Positions 43,408 through 53,244 of a DNA stretch of 64,000 nt are shown here, piece by piece. The stretch is from assembly GCA_026416125.1 (NCBI GenBank), contig JAOAFT010000008.1, positions 1 to 64,000 on the forward strand, written 5' to 3'. Position 1 is the stretch's first letter. Each line of letters opens with the position of its first letter. The notes under the pieces are model-generated. The model saw only the letters and a list, made by a program, of their open reading frames with translations. It was not told where the DNA came from and ran no database searches. Origin of the DNA: Bacteroidota bacterium. GTDB lineage: Bacteria; Bacteroidota; Ignavibacteria; UBA10030. Made by a program: the position numbers and the translations under genes.

Positions 43408-44176
43408 ACATACCCCCACTTGAGTAAATATAGTTCATCCCTATTGCCTTGAGTAAGTCATCTCTTAATAACTCACGGTAATCACCAGGGTTCATCGCAC
43501 CTAATTGTAACGATCCAATTGCAATACGTGTAAGCATTTTCACTGTAGCACCAATGGCATGTACCATCCGTCGTACTTGTCGATTTTTCCCTTCATCAAT
43601 TGTTACAAGAAACTTTGAAGGAGTTATAACCGATATTTTTCGTGGAACAACGTAATAATTTTTTCCATCAATTCTTATTTCAATGCCATTTCGGAGAATT
43701 TGAAAGTGCTTTCTCGTTAATGGTTCATAGGTTTCAACTTCATACACCTTTTCAATATGTGAATCTGGATTCGTGATAGTTTCTGCAAGTTGTGTATCGT
43801 TAGTTAAGAGCAATAAACCAGCAGTATCTTTATCTAAGCGACCTACTGGCCTGAGATTTCTATACTCTGGTGGCAACACTTCATAAATTGTTTTCCGCCC
43901 ATGTTCATCAGAAGCAGTTGTAATGATATTCACAGGCTTATAGAAAAGAACATACCGATAGGGTGAACGAACTACCTTTGCTCCATCGACTTTAATTGTA
44001 TCAGCAACAAGATCAATCCATTGTTGCGGATTTGTACAAATTACTCCGTTGACTGAAACATGTCCCTCCTGAATCACCACTGTAGCTTGTGAACGTGAAC
44101 AAAATCCTAATTTTGACAACGCCCGTTGAAGAGTAACGTGATTCGGAGCTATTGATGTTCGTCGTCGACATTTCAT
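43388..44176 (-). CDS. RsuA/RluB-family pseudouridine synthase
   Basis: About 262 residues: an S4 RNA-binding domain (LQRALSKLGFCSRSQATVVIQEGHVSVNG), then a synthase domain with the catalytic Asp in RPVGRLDKDTAGLLLLTND and a C-terminal KNRQVRRMVHAIGATV-type motif seen as GKNRQVRRMVHAIGATV. It modifies uridines in 23S (RluB/E/F) or 16S (RsuA) rRNA. I choose ATG 44176; a start at 44245 would add 23 residues overlapping the methyltransferase gene and lacking family similarity. Neither has a strong ribosome-binding site. Confidence 0.88.
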   Translation of the reverse strand: MKCRRRTSIAPNHVTLQRALSKLGFCSRSQATVVIQEGHVSVNGVICTNPQQWIDLVADTIKVDGAKVVRSPYRYVLFYKPVNIITTASDEHGRKTIYEVLPPEYRNLRPVGRLDKDTAGLLLLTNDTQLAETITNPDSHIEKVYEVETYEPLTRKHFQILRNGIEIRIDGKNYYVVPRKISVITPSKFLVTIDEGKNRQVRRMVHAIGATVKMLTRIAIGSLQLGAMNPGDYRELLRDDLLKAIGMNYIYSSGGMCAKYCK

Positions 44177-44214
44177 GATTGAAAGATACTCAAAAAATTG
44201 ATTGAATAAAAAGG

Positions 44215-45003
44215 TCAAGATCTCTGTCTCTGCGAATAGCGCCATAGTGTGAGCAGTACACTGCAGGCTGAACTCACATTCAGCGATTCAGCTCGCCCAT
44301 AACGTTGAATTGTTACTGTACGATCAGCAATCTTTGTAATTGGAGCTTGTATACCATGTGCTTCATTGCCGAACACAAGAATTGTTTTTTGTGGAAATAC
44401 AAACTGTTGTTCAAGAATATCACCATCAAGTGTAGCTGCAAGTACTTTCCATCCTTTATTTTTATACTCACTGAGCACGGATGGCAAGTTAACTTCTTCA
44501 ACAATCGGAAAATGAAAGAGCGATCCAACAGTTGATCGTACTACTTTTTCATTGTATAACGAAACGGAACCTTTTCCCAAGAACATACCGTCAACCCCAA
44601 ACCAGTCACATGTACGGATCATAGTCCCAAGGTTCCCGGGATCGCTTATTGCGTCACATGCAATAAGCATTGCTGCTTTAGACTGTTCGATATCTGTGAG
44701 CGTCCACTGTTTCTGATGCACAAGTGCAAGAATCCCCTGAGAGTGTTCTGTATTCGCTATTAACTCTACTTCTTGCTCCGTTATAGTATAAAGTGGTATT
44801 GATAATTGTTGTGCTCTCACAAGAATCTGTGGATATAGCTCCTGTGCTTTTTTTGTAGCTACCAGGTATTCAATAGTAAACTCAGAGTTCAATGCATCCT
44901 TAAGAGCACGCCAACCCTCAAGAAGAAATTTTTTTTCCTTATCACGTATTTTTTTTCGAGACAATGATCGCAAGTACTGTTTTTGTCGATTCGAAAGGTT
45001 CAT
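44215..45003 (-). CDS. TrmH/SpoU-family RNA 2'-O-methyltransferase
   Basis: A 262-residue SPOUT methyltransferase. The substrate-binding N-terminal region opens NLSNRQKQYLRSLSRKKIRDKEKKF-like, followed by the three SpoU motifs: ACDAISDPGNLGTMIRTCDW, TILVFGNEAHGIQAPITKIAD and IQRYGRAESLNVSSACSVLL. It probably methylates a ribose in rRNA or tRNA. GAGGAG lies just upstream of the ATG. It follows comEC on the map and precedes the pseudouridine synthase, so two RNA-modification genes are adjacent. Confidence 0.92.
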   Translation of the reverse strand: MNLSNRQKQYLRSLSRKKIRDKEKKFLLEGWRALKDALNSEFTIEYLVATKKAQELYPQILVRAQQLSIPLYTITEQEVELIANTEHSQGILALVHQKQWTLTDIEQSKAAMLIACDAISDPGNLGTMIRTCDWFGVDGMFLGKGSVSLYNEKVVRSTVGSLFHFPIVEEVNLPSVLSEYKNKGWKVLAATLDGDILEQQFVFPQKTILVFGNEAHGIQAPITKIADRTVTIQRYGRAESLNVSSACSVLLTLWRYSQRQRS

Positions 45004-45010
45004 TACTCCT

Positions 45011-47404
45011 CTACTCTTTCCATGATTTTTCTACTATTTGAGCTTCCGTACACATTACTACTATTGCATTATCGTACGAAGTTTGCTTTACGCTAATATT
45101 CCTATTCCGCAAACGTGTCAGCACGATGTCAGATGGATGATTATACCGATTTGTTTTCCCGACACTGATAATCGCTATGCTTGGTTGTACGTACTCAAGG
45201 AATTCATCGCTTGTACTTGAAATGCTCCCATGGTGTCCTACTTTTAGAATCTTTGATTGTAAAAAGGTACTGTAACGTTGCACCAATACACGTTCAACAT
45301 CGAATTCTGCATCACCCATAAAGAGCAACGAATTTTCTCGAACAACCACTTTGAGAACGATTGAGGCATTGTTGCTATTCTTCACTCCTTGAAAAGTTTC
45401 TGATGGTGCCAAAACGTAACAGCGTACATCACTGCTTGGATACAATTGATCGCCCATTTTTACTTTTTTAATAATCGTACCACGTTTTTCTACCTCATCA
45501 ATAATAGTATGAAAATCCTCAGGATAGTGTTGAAGAAACGGTATAACAAGTGTATCGACATGAACAGTATGCAAGAGGCTTACCATTCCTCCATAGTGAT
45601 CATCATGTGGATGGGTTATTACAATATACTGAACCCGATCGATTCGGTTTTTCTGTAAGTATGGCAAAATTATACGCTTTCCTGCATCGGATGAATGTGT
45701 TTTTGGTCCGGTATCAACAATAAGATACGTATTGTGTGGGAATTCAATCAAACATGCATCCCCTTGACCAACATCGAAAAACGTACTCGCCATGCAGTGT
45801 TGTTCACCAGAGAGAAGCGATAAGTAAACCACAACATTCCCAACAAGCAATACGCCCAGGATGCTATATTTTACCATCCTTTTTGGTACGGTCAATCCGA
45901 TAACCACAAGAAAGTACAAAACCACTTCACTGAGCACAAGAGTACCAACAGGAAGAGCAGCAAATGGTACTGATGCTGAATGTTGTACAACCCATACCAA
46001 CACTTCATACAATAATTCAGTTACTTCAGCGTAGATGCTTGCAAGAATTAAACTCCCTTGTGCAGCTACAATTTCTATAAATCCTAAAATTAATAAAATT
46101 CCTGCTATTGGTACTACAACGAGGTTTGCTGCAAATGAAACAAGTGAAATACGACCAAAGTAATATGCTGTAAAAGGAAGTGTTCCCAACTGTGCAGCAA
46201 GAGAAATAGCAAAAAGACTATACAATCCCTTCATCCCACGTATCACAAGTGTATCTTCAGGCGATGTTCGTACCCTATTAGTAAGAATAGGGTAAAAATA
46301 TGCAATTGCTAGTACTGCTGAAAACGACAATTGGGCACTTGTACTAAAGAGCGCATTTGTATCAAAGAACAGCATTACAAGAGCAGCAACAGCAATTGAG
46401 TTAAAGATGTTTACAGGCCGTTCTATACATGTCCCAAGAAGCACCATGATCCCCATAATCGTTGCGCGTACAACGGATGGACTCATACCTGTGATGACCA
46501 TGTATGCTAATAGAGCAGCTATCGATGCAAATGCTACGCCACATCGTGGTAGCCTGAATAGTGTAAAGAGAGAATAAAAAATAAGTGCCACTACACCAAC
46601 ATTGGCACCTGAAACAGCAAGTATATGAATAGTACCTGTTTCTATGAACGCTTCTTTTATTTCAGTTGTTATCTGTTCACGATTACCTAAAACAAGACCT
46701 TGTAAAAATGCCGAACACTGCATTGTATGGAGGGTGTCGTAGATTTCATAAAGGTAATCTTGGATTTTAATAACACATTGTTCAATGGTTTTATTGATCT
46801 CGCTTTCTTTGATATCGATTGTCAGCGCACGGATAATTCCATCAATGTGCTCTAGCTCTAAGTACCGTCCCCAATTAAACTCCCCAGGATTCTTAGGAGA
46901 TGGAAATTCTTCAATTTCTCCGAGTATTATTACTCGTTGACCTCTGATAACATTTTTTGTTTCATTGGTATTCACTCTCCAATAAACAAGAACTCTCTTA
47001 GGATTACCACCAAACCATCCAACATGATCCACGCTATCAACAATAACAATGTATTGATAAGTGATATCATTTACTCTACGCTGACTTTGAATAAGTCCAT
47101 AGATACGTATCAATTCATTCCTCTGTAACGGTTGTAACCTTTGACTTTGGATTGTATCAATTGCACTTCGGTGAGCTGCACATCCAACAAGTACGAAGAG
47201 AAAATGGAGGCATATCGAGTATAATAAATTTCGAGATTTCCACCAAGCAACTACTGCTATAAACATTATAATTCCTACACTCACGAATATGTATAGGAGA
47301 GGAATTGGAACATACTCAACGACAAGTATTCCCACAATAAACAGAAAAACAAGACGCACAGCTGGTAATTTACTGGGTATAGTGGACGATATGACCATTG
47401 ACAT
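45011..47404 (-). CDS. comEC: ComEC/Rec2-family DNA internalisation protein
   Basis: A protein of about 797 residues that would move single-stranded DNA across the inner membrane during natural transformation. It has the N-terminal DUF4131-like region (about 10-180), the multi-helix Competence domain (about 230-530, with LVLGNREQITTEIKEAF and HILAVSGANVGVVAL), and an intact metallo-beta-lactamase-like C-terminal domain (FFDVGQGDACLIEF, VITHPHDDHYGGM). The full three-domain form is present. I start near 47404; ATG 47428 would overlap the upstream gene by 59 bases. Confidence 0.92.
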   Translation of the reverse strand: MSMVISSTIPSKLPAVRLVFLFIVGILVVEYVPIPLLYIFVSVGIIMFIAVVAWWKSRNLLYSICLHFLFVLVGCAAHRSAIDTIQSQRLQPLQRNELIRIYGLIQSQRRVNDITYQYIVIVDSVDHVGWFGGNPKRVLVYWRVNTNETKNVIRGQRVIILGEIEEFPSPKNPGEFNWGRYLELEHIDGIIRALTIDIKESEINKTIEQCVIKIQDYLYEIYDTLHTMQCSAFLQGLVLGNREQITTEIKEAFIETGTIHILAVSGANVGVVALIFYSLFTLFRLPRCGVAFASIAALLAYMVITGMSPSVVRATIMGIMVLLGTCIERPVNIFNSIAVAALVMLFFDTNALFSTSAQLSFSAVLAIAYFYPILTNRVRTSPEDTLVIRGMKGLYSLFAISLAAQLGTLPFTAYYFGRISLVSFAANLVVVPIAGILLILGFIEIVAAQGSLILASIYAEVTELLYEVLVWVVQHSASVPFAALPVGTLVLSEVVLYFLVVIGLTVPKRMVKYSILGVLLVGNVVVYLSLLSGEQHCMASTFFDVGQGDACLIEFPHNTYLIVDTGPKTHSSDAGKRIILPYLQKNRIDRVQYIVITHPHDDHYGGMVSLLHTVHVDTLVIPFLQHYPEDFHTIIDEVEKRGTIIKKVKMGDQLYPSSDVRCYVLAPSETFQGVKNSNNASIVLKVVVRENSLLFMGDAEFDVERVLVQRYSTFLQSKILKVGHHGSISSTSDEFLEYVQPSIAIISVGKTNRYNHPSDIVLTRLRNRNISVKQTSYDNAIVVMCTEAQIVEKSWKE

Positions 47405-48329
47405 ACAAAAGTGTTGGTGTGAAATCAACTAAAGACTTGATACGATCTGCAACGAGCTTTCTCCCACTTCCACACGCAATACACGGGACTTCGTTTCTTG
47501 TATGTGACTTCGTTGATAAATCTTCTATATTGCCATGATCACTAATAATGATAAAGAGCATGGTAGTGGGATCATATTCTTCAAGAAAACCTCCAATGAA
47601 TTGATCTAAACGTTCAAGTACATCTGTAGCTATATCCATGTTACACGTATGGCCAGCACGATCAGTTAAAAAGTATTCAAAAATTGTCAAGGTGTAATTT
47701 TTTGCTATAAACGCTAGATGTTTCCCTGCTTCTCGCGGAGAGACTGTAGGGACATCGGGGTGTCCAAATTCTTTCCACCGTTCCCTTACGAGATCTGCTG
47801 ATATTGCATCGTTAGTTAACAAATTACCTACGGTTAAGAGCGGGACATTACTCACTATACATGAATACGTCAACACCGGGAGCCGTTGTGTACCAGAAGA
47901 AGTGTAATCGAAGAACGGTTGTGGAAATGCATTTGCAAAGATAACTGACTTCCCACGCTTCTTAAATTCAAGGAATATATTTTTTTCTTGTAATACACGT
48001 CGGAGTATAGCTGGAGGGTATGGGCCAAAGTGTCGACCGAAAACTTTTGCACCGTTTACACCAGTAAACAACGCTGTTTGCCCTGTACCACTCTGTGGAA
48101 GACCAGGTACACCAAGTGTTGCTCGTACGGCTCGTACCTCTGAAATACTTGTAGATATTGACTTGTGCTTTTTATGAAAAATCTCACCGCCACATAATTC
48201 CTCAAGTACCGGTAATGACGATGATACCAACGGATTTACTGAACGATCTTTTTTACCAATACCTAAGCCATCGACAAAGAGAACAACATTGTGTTGCGGT
48301 AGTGTTGCACTGGGCTTTTCTGCGACCAT
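47370..48329 (-). CDS. Alkaline phosphatase-superfamily metalloenzyme
   Basis: A 319-residue protein of the phosphoglycerate mutase/phosphopentomutase branch. VVLFVDGLGIGKKDRSVNP opens the metal site, PQSGTGQTALFTG carries the nucleophile Ser/Thr, and FFLTDRAGHTCNMD plus FIIISDHGNIEDLSTKSHTRNEVPCIA give the later metal ligands. I recognise the superfamily but not the substrate. Phosphotransfer or phosphatase activity is likely. It lies between dtd and comEC. Confidence 0.8.
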   Translation of the reverse strand: MVAEKPSATLPQHNVVLFVDGLGIGKKDRSVNPLVSSSLPVLEELCGGEIFHKKHKSISTSISEVRAVRATLGVPGLPQSGTGQTALFTGVNGAKVFGRHFGPYPPAILRRVLQEKNIFLEFKKRGKSVIFANAFPQPFFDYTSSGTQRLPVLTYSCIVSNVPLLTVGNLLTNDAISADLVRERWKEFGHPDVPTVSPREAGKHLAFIAKNYTLTIFEYFLTDRAGHTCNMDIATDVLERLDQFIGGFLEEYDPTTMLFIIISDHGNIEDLSTKSHTRNEVPCIACGSGRKLVADRIKSLVDFTPTLLYVNGHIVHYTQ

Positions 48330-48331
48330 CT

Positions 48332-48790
48332 CTACTCAGTATTTGATTTACTTTCCACAATAACTGTAACAGGACCATCGTTTACTAATTCAACATCCAT
48401 CATAGCGCGAAAAACTCCACTTTGAACTCGTTCAAAACCAAGGAGTGTTTGAAGGTACTCAATGAAGTACATGTAGAGTGGTTCTGCAACTTCTGGTGAA
48501 GCTGCATCACTGTAACTTGGCCGATGCCCACGTCTGGTGTCACCATACAAAGTAAATTGCGATACAACCATTACACTACCACCAGTTTGTATGACTGAAC
48601 GATTCATTTTCTGGTCTGAATCATTGAATATCCTAAGGTGAACACACTTATCAGCCACATACTTTACATCATCTTTTGTATCGCCATTCTTTACACCAAG
48701 TAGTACTAATAATCCATTAGAGATTGAACTATACGTCTTTCCGTTAATCGAGACAGAACACCGTTTAACTCGTTGAACGACTGCTCTCAT
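48332..48790 (-). CDS. dtd: D-aminoacyl-tRNA deacylase
   Basis: DTD removes D-amino acids and glycine from mischarged tRNAs. The 152 residues begin MRAVVQRVKRCSVSINGK and contain the catalytic VSQFTLYGDTRRGHRPSY and the cross-subunit motif LVNDGPVTVIVES. An upstream in-frame ATG adds 28 residues that overlap prmC, so I start at 48790. It ends 2 bases before the metalloenzyme gene. Confidence 0.93.
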   Translation of the reverse strand: MRAVVQRVKRCSVSINGKTYSSISNGLLVLLGVKNGDTKDDVKYVADKCVHLRIFNDSDQKMNRSVIQTGGSVMVVSQFTLYGDTRRGHRPSYSDAASPEVAEPLYMYFIEYLQTLLGFERVQSGVFRAMMDVELVNDGPVTVIVESKSNTE

Positions 48791-48806
48791 ACATTTATTC
48801 AGACTC

Positions 48807-49712
48807 TTAATTTGTCGGGTAGGGATACTGGGGTTTTCGCCCTCGCACAACTCGAGGTATACGTTGTAGATCAAGAATCGACACTACTGACTCGTACCCT
48901 GCTGATCGTAACAGCAACTCAACACGAGATGCTTGGTTATAGCCAACCTCAACGATGAAGAGACCTTGTGGTTTCAGATATTGGTTTGCTACAACAAGTA
49001 ATTGTTTATAAAAGCTCAATCCGTCTGCATTATCCGTGAGTGCATCGCGTGGTTCATACCTACGCACTTCAGGTTGCAATTGTTCCCATTCATTAATTGA
49101 CACATATGGTGGATTGCTAACAATTATGTCGAACTCACCTGTAAGTATATGCTCCAATACATTGAAGATATCCGCTTGCATAAAAGTAATTTTTGACTCA
49201 ACACCATGGCGATGCGCATTGAGTTGTGCAACATCAAGTGCATCAATACTCTTATCGAGCGCTGTAATAATTACATTTTTCGCATATTTTGCTATGGATA
49301 TTGCAATGTTCCCACTTCCTGTTCCTACGTCTAGTAATTTGATCATTTTTGACTCGTGTACTTTACATTCCATCAACACTTCTTCCACCAATGTTTCTGT
49401 TTCCGGTCGTGGTATAAGGACTCTCCCATCAACTTCGAATTGTAACCCCATAAAAAAAGCTGAGTGTACAATGTATTGTAGAGGCTCATGTTGGAGTCTC
49501 CGGATAAACAGAGAACGAAACCTATGAAGTTCTTTGTGAGTAAGAGGACGATCGAAATTTGTATATAATTCAATCCTCTGGAGGTTTAGTGTATGTGATA
49601 AAAGTAGTTCAACCGTAAGACGAGCTTCATCGTATCCCTTTTCACGGAGGTAGGCAATTGCAGTTTTCATCAATTCACGAATTGTCCATACTTTTTGTTG
49701 ATTATCATCCAT
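48807..49712 (-). CDS. prmC: Release factor glutamine methyltransferase PrmC
   Basis: PrmC methylates the GGQ glutamine of release factors RF1 and RF2. The 301 residues have an N-terminal helical bundle, the SAM motif LLDVGTGSGNIAISIA (about 125-140), and the substrate-binding NPPY motif in FDIIVSNPPYVSI (about 195). VLIPRPETETLVEEVL is also conserved. It is 16 bases upstream of dtd. Confidence 0.94.
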   Translation of the reverse strand: MDDNQQKVWTIRELMKTAIAYLREKGYDEARLTVELLLSHTLNLQRIELYTNFDRPLTHKELHRFRSLFIRRLQHEPLQYIVHSAFFMGLQFEVDGRVLIPRPETETLVEEVLMECKVHESKMIKLLDVGTGSGNIAISIAKYAKNVIITALDKSIDALDVAQLNAHRHGVESKITFMQADIFNVLEHILTGEFDIIVSNPPYVSINEWEQLQPEVRRYEPRDALTDNADGLSFYKQLLVVANQYLKPQGLFIVEVGYNQASRVELLLRSAGYESVVSILDLQRIPRVVRGRKPQYPYPTN

Positions 49713-49720
49713 GTGTACTA

Positions 49721-50257
49721 CTACTTGGTTTTTCGTTTGAAATTGGTTTTCTTCTGTACCGACTTTTTTGCTCTTTTTTTACCACGGACGATTTGTTTGC
49801 GTTGTGGTTTTCGTACAACAGTTCGCCCTTTGTGTTTCTTCTTTGATATACGTTTTTTCTCTTTACTCACTTGGTCAACGAATGCTCTTCGCCGAATGCT
49901 TCCAACTTCCTCTTCTTCTTCCGAAATCGGCAATTCTTCTTCATCAATCTGTGGTACCTCACCTGTTTTTAGCCGGACACGATCTTCAGGATAAAAGCCA
50001 AGTCGTTCCATCTCCTCAAAATCGATTCCACTTTCTGGTGATAGTTCAGGCATATCCTCACCTTCCTGGCGTGCAGGGATTATTTGAAATCGAGGATCAC
50101 CATCGAGCATTGTTGTAAAATCAGGAAGAAGTGGGACATCAAAATGTTGCTCTTTTGATTGTTGCACAACTTGGTTCCACAGTTCCCTCACAGACATCAA
50201 CGGTTTCGACGATTGCTTAAGTATTTCTTCTGCAGCATTCAAACTTCTTTCGTACAT
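49721..50257 (-). CDS. HARE-HTH/RpoE-delta-like protein with acidic linker and basic tail
   Basis: A 178-residue protein. Residues 6-75 (AAEEILKQSSKPLMSVRELW, then LLPDFTTMLDGDPRFQII) resemble the winged-helix HARE-HTH module of the RNA polymerase delta subunit and related regulators, although similarity is weak. Residues 70-115 are acidic (EEMERL, IDEEELPISEEEEE), and residues 118-178 are strongly basic, rich in Lys and Arg. The bipolar tail suggests binding to nucleic acid or ribosomes. GGAGGG precedes the ATG. Function is unknown. Confidence 0.5.
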   Translation of the reverse strand: MYERSLNAAEEILKQSSKPLMSVRELWNQVVQQSKEQHFDVPLLPDFTTMLDGDPRFQIIPARQEGEDMPELSPESGIDFEEMERLGFYPEDRVRLKTGEVPQIDEEELPISEEEEEVGSIRRRAFVDQVSKEKKRISKKKHKGRTVVRKPQRKQIVRGKKRAKKSVQKKTNFKRKTK

Positions 50258-50425
50258 AATTCCCTCCTAGCTCATTGTTATTCTCTGGGAAAAATGTATA
50301 AACATTTCAATGAAAGAGCAACAAACCATACTGTACCCACTTCATATAGATCTACTTATAATTCTTTCATCCTACTGTCAAAAAATACACAGCATTCTAT
50401 TCCTCGACCACATCAATTACCTTGA

Positions 50426-52375
50426 CTATAACACAAAGTCCGCTTGTACAAGCACGTTTGAACGGACCGATCCTCGTATTAAGTCATTCCCCGAGCCATA
50501 GTATTCTACACCCTGTTTAGCAAGTTGAGAATACTTACAGCTCACTGTTACACCATTTAACGGTTTGCTAATAATAACGCAATACCAACGAACCCCTTCT
50601 CCATACAATGCTGTTGTCATTGAATAGCCTGGTAAGTTAGATTCATACAAATATAATCTTGAATCATATGAATCAGTTTCGAATACCGTAGCACCGATTT
50701 CTATGCGAATAGTACTTTTTAAATGATACGCAATCCCTTGAGTAATACTGACACCATACTCAGTATTTCCCTTATCTTTGAACTGAGCAACATTGACTCT
50801 ATTCACCATGGTTACCTTTGATGTTGGTAAGTAAGCATATTTAAGATAACAACGTTGATACTTCACCATCGATCGTTCACGAATATTTCTTCCATACACA
50901 TCTGTAGCTACTTTTTCCTCGTCAAATACTTGTTGTTTCCATCGCACATGAATTTCAGAATTCCTGAGAAAATTTGTGTAGCAATCAAATTGGATCATTT
51001 CACCGATACGTTGATCATCCCATACATTATCGCGGCGGAAATATGTATCGTATACCATAGATAATGAAAGAGTATTGTTGATTGTACCACGTGCCATAAA
51101 GCTCAATCCTCGTTCATTGCAGAGTACTGTTCCAGAAGAAAGATAACTATTTCCATGAATACTCTGAAAGTATTCATCGTAGTGTCTCATTGCTACCCCA
51201 AATTCGCACCAAGACATTGGTTGAAAAAGGAATCGACTACCGTAAGCAACTCGTTTCCATTGATCAATAGCATACTCTGTAGTAGCAATAAAATATGGCG
51301 TACGCACCCTTGCAAATACTGAGTATAGCAACAGTGAAGATGTAGTATCGATCATCGTAGAAAGTACAAGATCATGGTTATACCGAGCAGTGTACATAAC
51401 GGCTCCCAGTGTTACTCCATCAAAAATATTACACCGTACCATCCCACCAACAAGCCGTTCATGAAGAACGTTCTGACGTTTTAATTCATTCACTGTCCGC
51501 GCATAACCACTCCTATCAAATGAAGAAAAACGCATTGTGCTATCTAATGTTCCATTGCATAATTTACTCGAATAAAACAGTGACAATGACATTCCAGGTG
51601 ATAGTATTTGAAACGCTATTCCACGAAATGATAACTCATTACTCGATGAAACGTACGGAGAAATACCTTCTGTTTTCAGCGTAAAGAGTGATGTACTTGA
51701 TATTCCTCTTGAAAATACTGATGGATATCCAACAACAAGTCCCTCGCCTGCTTGGACACTATAACTTCCTGCAATGAGTGATAGCGTGGAACTTATATCG
51801 GTGTGAACGTATCCACTGATGTGTGCGTCACGCATGCGTTCTCCAGCATCTTTATCAATAAGCATTACTGTCTTCATTGACCGAACAACACCACGTATTT
51901 CTTGCTGCGCACGAAATCTTGTCTGTAAATTATACGGTGAACCTAAAAAATTACCATTGTGAAATCCCTCTTTGCTTTGGAGATCACGACTAACTCGTTC
52001 ACGTACTTTTATGTATGATCTTTTCCGTTTACTCACCGTGAAACACTGTATAAATCGTGCATAGAGCTCAGCGGTTATTCCGTTAAGCGTTTTCATTTCC
52101 TGTAAACTGGTATATGGTTTAATATTCCGACGTGTAATTATTTCTTCAGCAAGTTGCTTATTCATTCCGGGGATTGACATCATCTCTTCAAGAGTCGCTG
52201 AATTTATGTCCAGTGGTGCTGAGATAAACTCTCCAAGTTGCTCTTCATCTATAATTGTTCCGTCAGTTTCGATATTATTATAGAGTTCTTCATTGCCACC
52301 ATGCTCCAATTCCTCCTGTGCATACAAGCAACATGGAGGCACAACTATTACGACAATCAACACTATAACATTCAT
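50426..52375 (-). CDS. Outer-membrane barrel with N-terminal ComEA-like HhH domain
   Basis: A 649-residue secreted protein. After a signal peptide (about residues 1-20) comes a helix-hairpin-helix pair (55-112: LDINSATLEEMMSIPG and YTSLQEMKTLNGI), the signature of the DNA-binding protein ComEA. The remaining 530 residues are long alternating beta strands typical of an outer-membrane barrel and end with an aromatic-free strand, VLVQADFVL. It overlaps the upstream PorV-like gene by ATGA, and comEC lies 3 kb away. The HhH would face the periplasm. A DNA-uptake or DNA-anchoring role is an inference. Confidence 0.65.
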   Translation of the reverse strand: MNVIVLIVVIVVPPCCLYAQEELEHGGNEELYNNIETDGTIIDEEQLGEFISAPLDINSATLEEMMSIPGMNKQLAEEIITRRNIKPYTSLQEMKTLNGITAELYARFIQCFTVSKRKRSYIKVRERVSRDLQSKEGFHNGNFLGSPYNLQTRFRAQQEIRGVVRSMKTVMLIDKDAGERMRDAHISGYVHTDISSTLSLIAGSYSVQAGEGLVVGYPSVFSRGISSTSLFTLKTEGISPYVSSSNELSFRGIAFQILSPGMSLSLFYSSKLCNGTLDSTMRFSSFDRSGYARTVNELKRQNVLHERLVGGMVRCNIFDGVTLGAVMYTARYNHDLVLSTMIDTTSSLLLYSVFARVRTPYFIATTEYAIDQWKRVAYGSRFLFQPMSWCEFGVAMRHYDEYFQSIHGNSYLSSGTVLCNERGLSFMARGTINNTLSLSMVYDTYFRRDNVWDDQRIGEMIQFDCYTNFLRNSEIHVRWKQQVFDEEKVATDVYGRNIRERSMVKYQRCYLKYAYLPTSKVTMVNRVNVAQFKDKGNTEYGVSITQGIAYHLKSTIRIEIGATVFETDSYDSRLYLYESNLPGYSMTTALYGEGVRWYCVIISKPLNGVTVSCKYSQLAKQGVEYYGSGNDLIRGSVRSNVLVQADFVL

Positions 52376-53229
52376 AATATTGTTGAAACCTCAAATAGAT
52401 GTGTCCAATCGATAATAAAATGCTTTAAACCACCGTAACTTACTGAACACCATGGGAGTATAACTCCTAACCCAACGGCATAGGTGTTTGGGTTAGTTGC
52501 AATTCCGCAGCGTAATACAACAATATCTAAAAGTACCTGTTCTAGCCCAACTTTCACCTGCATTGGGTACATAAGATCCTTTTCTCCCTCAAGGGTAATA
52601 AGAAAGCCTATTGGGAAGCGGTAAGACAATCCAAGCGATACACATTGGGGGAGTTTCTCATATCCATGTGAGAGTGTTGCTGAATTTAGATTCTTTACTG
52701 AGAATCCAATATTCAGCTCTTTTGTCACCATTGCAAGGCAACCAGCATCAAGAGAGATAGTTCCCGTAGAACCATAATTCGAAATTTGAATATTGAGGTA
52801 ATTGAGCGTAAGACCAACTGACACACTTTCAACTATTTTGAGGGCTCCTCCTATACTTAGTTCAGACTCCCTGTACAGCTCACACCCCAAAAAATCACAA
52901 CCAATCCCAAACACACCAGGTACAAGAGAAAAAGTTCCTGCGCATCCACCAGCACGGACTCCATCTATCCCGTAAAGATGGGGCATATACCAAGCAGAAA
53001 ACTGATAGGAGTTGAGAACAGCAAGCCCTGCTGGATTATAGTAGAGTGTGTACGGGTGCTCAGCAACTGAAGTATATGCATTTGCAAGGGCTAACGGTTT
53101 TGCACCTCTACTAACTCTCTCACCAACTCCATATACTTCATTGTAAATTAGTGTAAGGACAAAGATCAAGTAAACCAACTTACCTTGATGACACACGAGA
53201 AATGTCGTATATTTCCCCTGATAAACCAT
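52372..53229 (-). CDS. PorV/PorQ-like outer-membrane protein
   Basis: A 285-residue predicted outer-membrane beta-barrel. The mature part starts VSRGAKPLALANAYTSVAEHPYTLYYNPAGLAVL, the hallmark N-terminus of PorV/PorQ/UPF0164 proteins, and continues in repeated amphipathic strands. The signal peptide region (about 17-34) is preceded by a long N-terminus, so a later start is possible. The stop overlaps the HhH-barrel gene start, so both are made in a coupled way and probably form a complex. Divergent from the DUF4835-like gene. Confidence 0.75.
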   Translation of the reverse strand: MVYQGKYTTFLVCHQGKLVYLIFVLTLIYNEVYGVGERVSRGAKPLALANAYTSVAEHPYTLYYNPAGLAVLNSYQFSAWYMPHLYGIDGVRAGGCAGTFSLVPGVFGIGCDFLGCELYRESELSIGGALKIVESVSVGLTLNYLNIQISNYGSTGTISLDAGCLAMVTKELNIGFSVKNLNSATLSHGYEKLPQCVSLGLSYRFPIGFLITLEGEKDLMYPMQVKVGLEQVLLDIVVLRCGIATNPNTYAVGLGVILPWCSVSYGGLKHFIIDWTHLFEVSTIL

Positions 53230-53244
53230 AAAAAGGTAGTTACT

